Source: Ignavibacteria bacterium UBA6906
Lineage (GTDB): Bacteria > Bacteroidota > Ignavibacteria > UBA10030 > UBA6906
Direction of reading: 5' to 3'
DNA: 7,093 nucleotides
NCBI GenBank assembly: GCA_002451155.1
Contig: DKBG01000204.1
Coordinates: forward strand, 1 to 7,093
Part shown: positions 4,936 to 7,093 of the stretch, one piece after another
Layout of the letters: each line of letters starts with the position of its first letter
Position numbering within the stretch: the stretch's first letter is position 1
The notes under the pieces: generated by a model
Seen by the model: only the letters and a program-made list of their open reading frames with translations
The model's database searches: none
Told to the model about the DNA's origin: nothing
Position numbers and translations under genes: made by a program

Positions 4936-6269
4936 TGGCCTTGATCAACGAAGAGCCCTGGATACGAGTCGGAGTGATAGATTCTTACCCTGTTGTGGCC
5001 CTGGAGTTCCGGGGTGACTACACCGTTAACGGCATACTCTCGTGTTCAGGAAGCTACACGGCGAGGGAGGAGGGGGAAGATAAAATTTCCCTTCTGGACT
5101 CACACGGCGGGGTTCTCTGGACTGGTAAGGAACTTTCGTGTCTTCCGCGGGCTGCGGGAGTTTTCCTGCTCAAGGGGGTGACAATCGGGGTGCACTTTCA
5201 CTGGGAACGGAGAGAGGACCAGGTTTTTGAAGGGACATTGATACTGATGCGCCGGCCAGGGAAGGGTATCATTGCGATTAACAAGATCACCCTGGAAACA
5301 TACCTTTCCAGCGTGATTTCATCGGAGATGAGCGCCGAAGCGCCGGTTGAATTCCTCAAAGCGCATGCGATTACTTCCAGGAGCTGGCTTGGTGCGATGC
5401 TTCACCGGATGCGAGCTGAGGCCGGTGAAGCCCCTCTGCCTCAACCCTCCGCGGAAGAGATTATCCGGTGGTACACTCGCGAGGACCATGATCTCTATGA
5501 CGTGTGTGCCGATGACCATTGCCAGCGCTACCAGGGCGTGACCAAGATGATTGCGGATACCGCGTCCGAGGCTGTCCGCGCAACGAGAGGCGTGTTCCTG
5601 GTTCATGGCGATGAGATTTGTGATGCGCGCTTCTATAAGGCGTGCGGAGGCCGAACCGAGGAGTTCAGGAACGCGTGGGAGGAAAGGGATGTTCCCTACC
5701 TCCGGTCGATTTCAGATGCCGACCGGGATCTCCCGCAGGTCCGGGACGAAGCGGATGCCAGGGGCTGGATCCTCTCCCGACCAGATGCGTACTGCAACAC
5801 TTCAGACCCGCAGCTTCTCGAGAATATCCTTCCCTCGTTCGACCGGGAGACAACCGATTTCTATCGCTGGCGCGTCGACTATGCCCGAGAGGAACTCGAG
5901 TCAGTTATTCGGTCAAAGTCAGGAATCGATTTCGGGACCTTGCGTGAATTGATTCCGCTGACCCGAGGGCCTTCCGGCCGGCTTGTCCGGCTGCGAATCG
6001 TGGGGTCCTCCCGCTCAATCGTTGTCGGTAAAGAACTGGAGATCCGCCGCTGGCTTTCTCCAAGCCACCTCTACAGCTCGGCTTTTGTTGTGGAGACCAG
6101 ACGTGGTGCCGAAGGAATTCCCGATCGATTTATCCTGCACGGGGCGGGCTGGGGACATGGCGTCGGGCTCTGCCAGATCGGAGCAGCGGTGATGTCGACT
6201 CGAGGATTTTCTGCTGACCGGATCGTCACGCACTACTTCCCCGGTGCCTCCCTTGCTCACCTCTATTGA
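4935..6269 (+). CDS. SpoIID/LytB-domain protein, Bacteroidota type, probable peptidoglycan lytic transglycosylase
   Basis: This 444-residue protein carries the fold of SpoIID, which in Bacillus and Clostridioides cleaves peptidoglycan strands lacking stem peptides; LytB forms enhance amidases. The probable catalytic acid is Glu131 in ETYLSSVISSEM, followed by 'EFLKAHAITSRSW', the usual 'EALKAQAVAARTY' helix. Cys191, His195 and Cys196 in DVCADDHCQ match the metal-binding cluster of the family. ACGGRTEE (236-243), YLRS and the C-terminal GWGHGVGLCQIGA (His408) complete the signature. An added central region (about 280-345) with PDAYCNT and ETTDFYRW, and a roughly 120-residue N-terminal domain beginning WIRVGV, make it longer than SpoIID (about 340 residues) and resemble homologues in non-sporing Bacteroidota. 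No signal peptide or membrane segment is visible, odd for a wall enzyme, so cytoplasmic muropeptide recycling is an alternative. The ATG overlaps the upstream stop by one base. Confidence 0.9.
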   Translation: MALINEEPWIRVGVIDSYPVVALEFRGDYTVNGILSCSGSYTAREEGEDKISLLDSHGGVLWTGKELSCLPRAAGVFLLKGVTIGVHFHWERREDQVFEGTLILMRRPGKGIIAINKITLETYLSSVISSEMSAEAPVEFLKAHAITSRSWLGAMLHRMRAEAGEAPLPQPSAEEIIRWYTREDHDLYDVCADDHCQRYQGVTKMIADTASEAVRATRGVFLVHGDEICDARFYKACGGRTEEFRNAWEERDVPYLRSISDADRDLPQVRDEADARGWILSRPDAYCNTSDPQLLENILPSFDRETTDFYRWRVDYAREELESVIRSKSGIDFGTLRELIPLTRGPSGRLVRLRIVGSSRSIVVGKELEIRRWLSPSHLYSSAFVVETRRGAEGIPDRFILHGAGWGHGVGLCQIGAAVMSTRGFSADRIVTHYFPGASLAHLY

Positions 6270-6292
6270 CACCATGACCGTCCGACCGTATC

Positions 6293-6297
6293 GAGGA
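6293..6297 (+). promoter_or_regulatory. ribosome binding site of the URO-D family gene
   Basis: GAGGA ends 8 bases before the ATG at 6306 and supports that start. It lies in the 36-base gap after the SpoIID stop codon, where I see no terminator, so read-through from upstream is likely. Confidence 0.6.
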
Positions 6298-6305
6298 TCG
6301 ACAAT

Positions 6306-7093
6306 ATGACTTCTCAGGAACGGATACAAACTGCCCTTCGCCATGCACAGCCGGACAAGGTGCCGATTGATTTCGGTTCAACAGCGGTGACCGGAATTCA
6401 CGCCTCAGTCGTTGAAGAACTCAGGGAGTACTTCGGACTCGAGCGGAGACCCGTAAAGGTCCACGAGCCGTATCAGATGCTCGGCCTCATCGAGGAGGAT
6501 CTGCTCGATGCGATGCACATCGATACAGTGGGCATCCCTGCACACAAGACCATGTTTGGCTTTCCCAACAGGACCTGGAAGGGTTTCCGCCTTCCCTGGG
6601 GCCAGGAGGTTCTCGTTTCGGAACAGTTTGTGACGTCGCATGACAAGAACGGAGATCTCCTTATTTATCCGGAGGGGGATCCGACTGCGCATCCAAGCGG
6701 CAGGATGCCTGTCGGGGGATTCTTTTTCGACACCATCATCCGGCAGGAACCCATTGACGAACAGGCACTCGATCCGAATGAGAACCTTGAGGAGTTCGCC
6801 CCCATAGGGGAGGAGGATCTCTCCTATTTCGTTGCCGGAGTCAACGCAACATCCGGCTCGGGACGGGCGGTCGTCGCGACCTTTGGGGGAACAGCATTTG
6901 GAGACATCGCGCTTGTTCCAGCTCCGTTTCTGAAGAGACCGAAAGGGATTCGAGACATTTCCGAATGGTACATTTCCACTATTTCGAGAAGAGATTATAT
7001 CCATAAGATTTTCGAGCGGCAGACGGAAGTCGCCATTGAAAACCTCGGCAGGATTCACGCAGCAGTGGGCAACCGAATTGACCTGGTGTTTGT
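6306..7093 (+). CDS. URO-D superfamily protein, methyltransferase-like, not HemE (3' end outside the window)
   Basis: The frame runs open from an ATG at 6306 to the window edge, giving 262 codons; relatives usually have about 350-400 residues, so roughly the last third is missing. The N-terminus MTSQERIQTALRHAQPDKVP followed by IDFGSTAVTGIH (residues 21-32) is typical of the broad 'uroporphyrinogen decarboxylase domain' family found in anaerobes, many of which are thought to move methyl groups to or from corrinoid proteins. A second block, HEPYQMLGLIEEDLLDAMHID (53-73), fits the same branch. The Arg-rich 'MRQAGRY' segment that holds the porphyrin carboxylates in true HemE is absent from the N-terminus, so haem synthesis is unlikely. 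The residues that would bind zinc in MtaA/CmuA-type methyltransferases lie near the C-terminus and cannot be checked here. The gene follows SpoIID by 36 bases on the same strand. Substrate unknown. Confidence 0.85.
   Translation, partial: MTSQERIQTALRHAQPDKVPIDFGSTAVTGIHASVVEELREYFGLERRPVKVHEPYQMLGLIEEDLLDAMHIDTVGIPAHKTMFGFPNRTWKGFRLPWGQEVLVSEQFVTSHDKNGDLLIYPEGDPTAHPSGRMPVGGFFFDTIIRQEPIDEQALDPNENLEEFAPIGEEDLSYFVAGVNATSGSGRAVVATFGGTAFGDIALVPAPFLKRPKGIRDISEWYISTISRRDYIHKIFERQTEVAIENLGRIHAAVGNRIDLVF

Noticed and set aside
4935..6269. Reading the SpoIID-domain gene as evidence for endospore formation
   Set aside because: The domain layout matches long homologues of non-sporing bacteria, no other sporulation gene is present, and the T9SS tail points to the FCB group.
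6405..7058. 217-residue minus-strand frame
   Set aside because: It is the antisense of the URO-D family gene, which has clear motifs and a ribosome binding site.
6306..7093. Annotation as hemE (haem biosynthesis)
   Set aside because: The N-terminal 'MRQAGRY'-type segment of true uroporphyrinogen decarboxylase is missing and the IDFGSTAVTGIH block belongs to the methyltransferase-like branch.

Overview
The window looks like a chromosomal stretch from a member of the FCB (Bacteroidota / Ignavibacteria / Chlorobi) group. Three things point there. The first 89 bases encode what reads as the last residues of a type IX secretion (T9SS) type A sorting domain. The SpoIID-like protein has the long, leaderless layout that I associate with Bacteroidota rather than the sporulation protein. 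Secreted or lipid-anchored serine peptidases are also common in these bacteria. By eye the composition is even and moderately GC-rich. I see no tRNA, rRNA, CRISPR array, insertion sequence or other sign of recent transfer. All supported genes lie on the + strand.

Layout: (1) 1-89, C-terminal end of a secreted protein with a T9SS sorting tail. (2) 90-289, a 200-base gap holding a 12-bp perfect palindrome (214-225) and a 10-bp-stem hairpin (240-264) just ahead of the next gene. (3) 290-502, a 70-residue predicted helical protein that I do not recognise, with a strong ribosome binding site. (4) 503-699, a gap with a 12-bp palindrome (634-645). (5) 700-2814, a lipoprotein of the S9A prolyl oligopeptidase family, oligopeptidase B type, with a complete catalytic triad. 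(6) 2815-3036, a gap with an AT-rich first part and an inverted repeat directly after the stop codon. (7) 3037-4935, a secreted CocE/NonD (peptidase S15-like) hydrolase with all the residues of an alpha-amino acid ester hydrolase. (8) 4935-6269, a SpoIID/LytB-domain protein whose start codon overlaps the previous stop (TGATG). (9) 6306-7093 and beyond, the N-terminal two thirds or so of a URO-D-superfamily protein that is not HemE.

How the genes may work together: the S9A lipoprotein and the CocE-like hydrolase are both exported serine hydrolases that act on short peptides or amino-acid derivatives, which suggests peptide scavenging outside the cytoplasm. The CocE, SpoIID and URO-D genes are tightly spaced (1-base overlap, then 36 bases) and are probably co-transcribed. 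The SpoIID domain implies action on glycan strands of peptidoglycan, and the URO-D protein implies a corrinoid- or one-carbon-type methyl transfer or decarboxylation, so the group is not an obvious single pathway. I do not see a clearly new system. The most useful leads are the halved acidic substrate pockets of the oligopeptidase, the intact amino-group-binding cluster of the CocE-like enzyme, and the leaderless SpoIID coupled to a secreted hydrolase.
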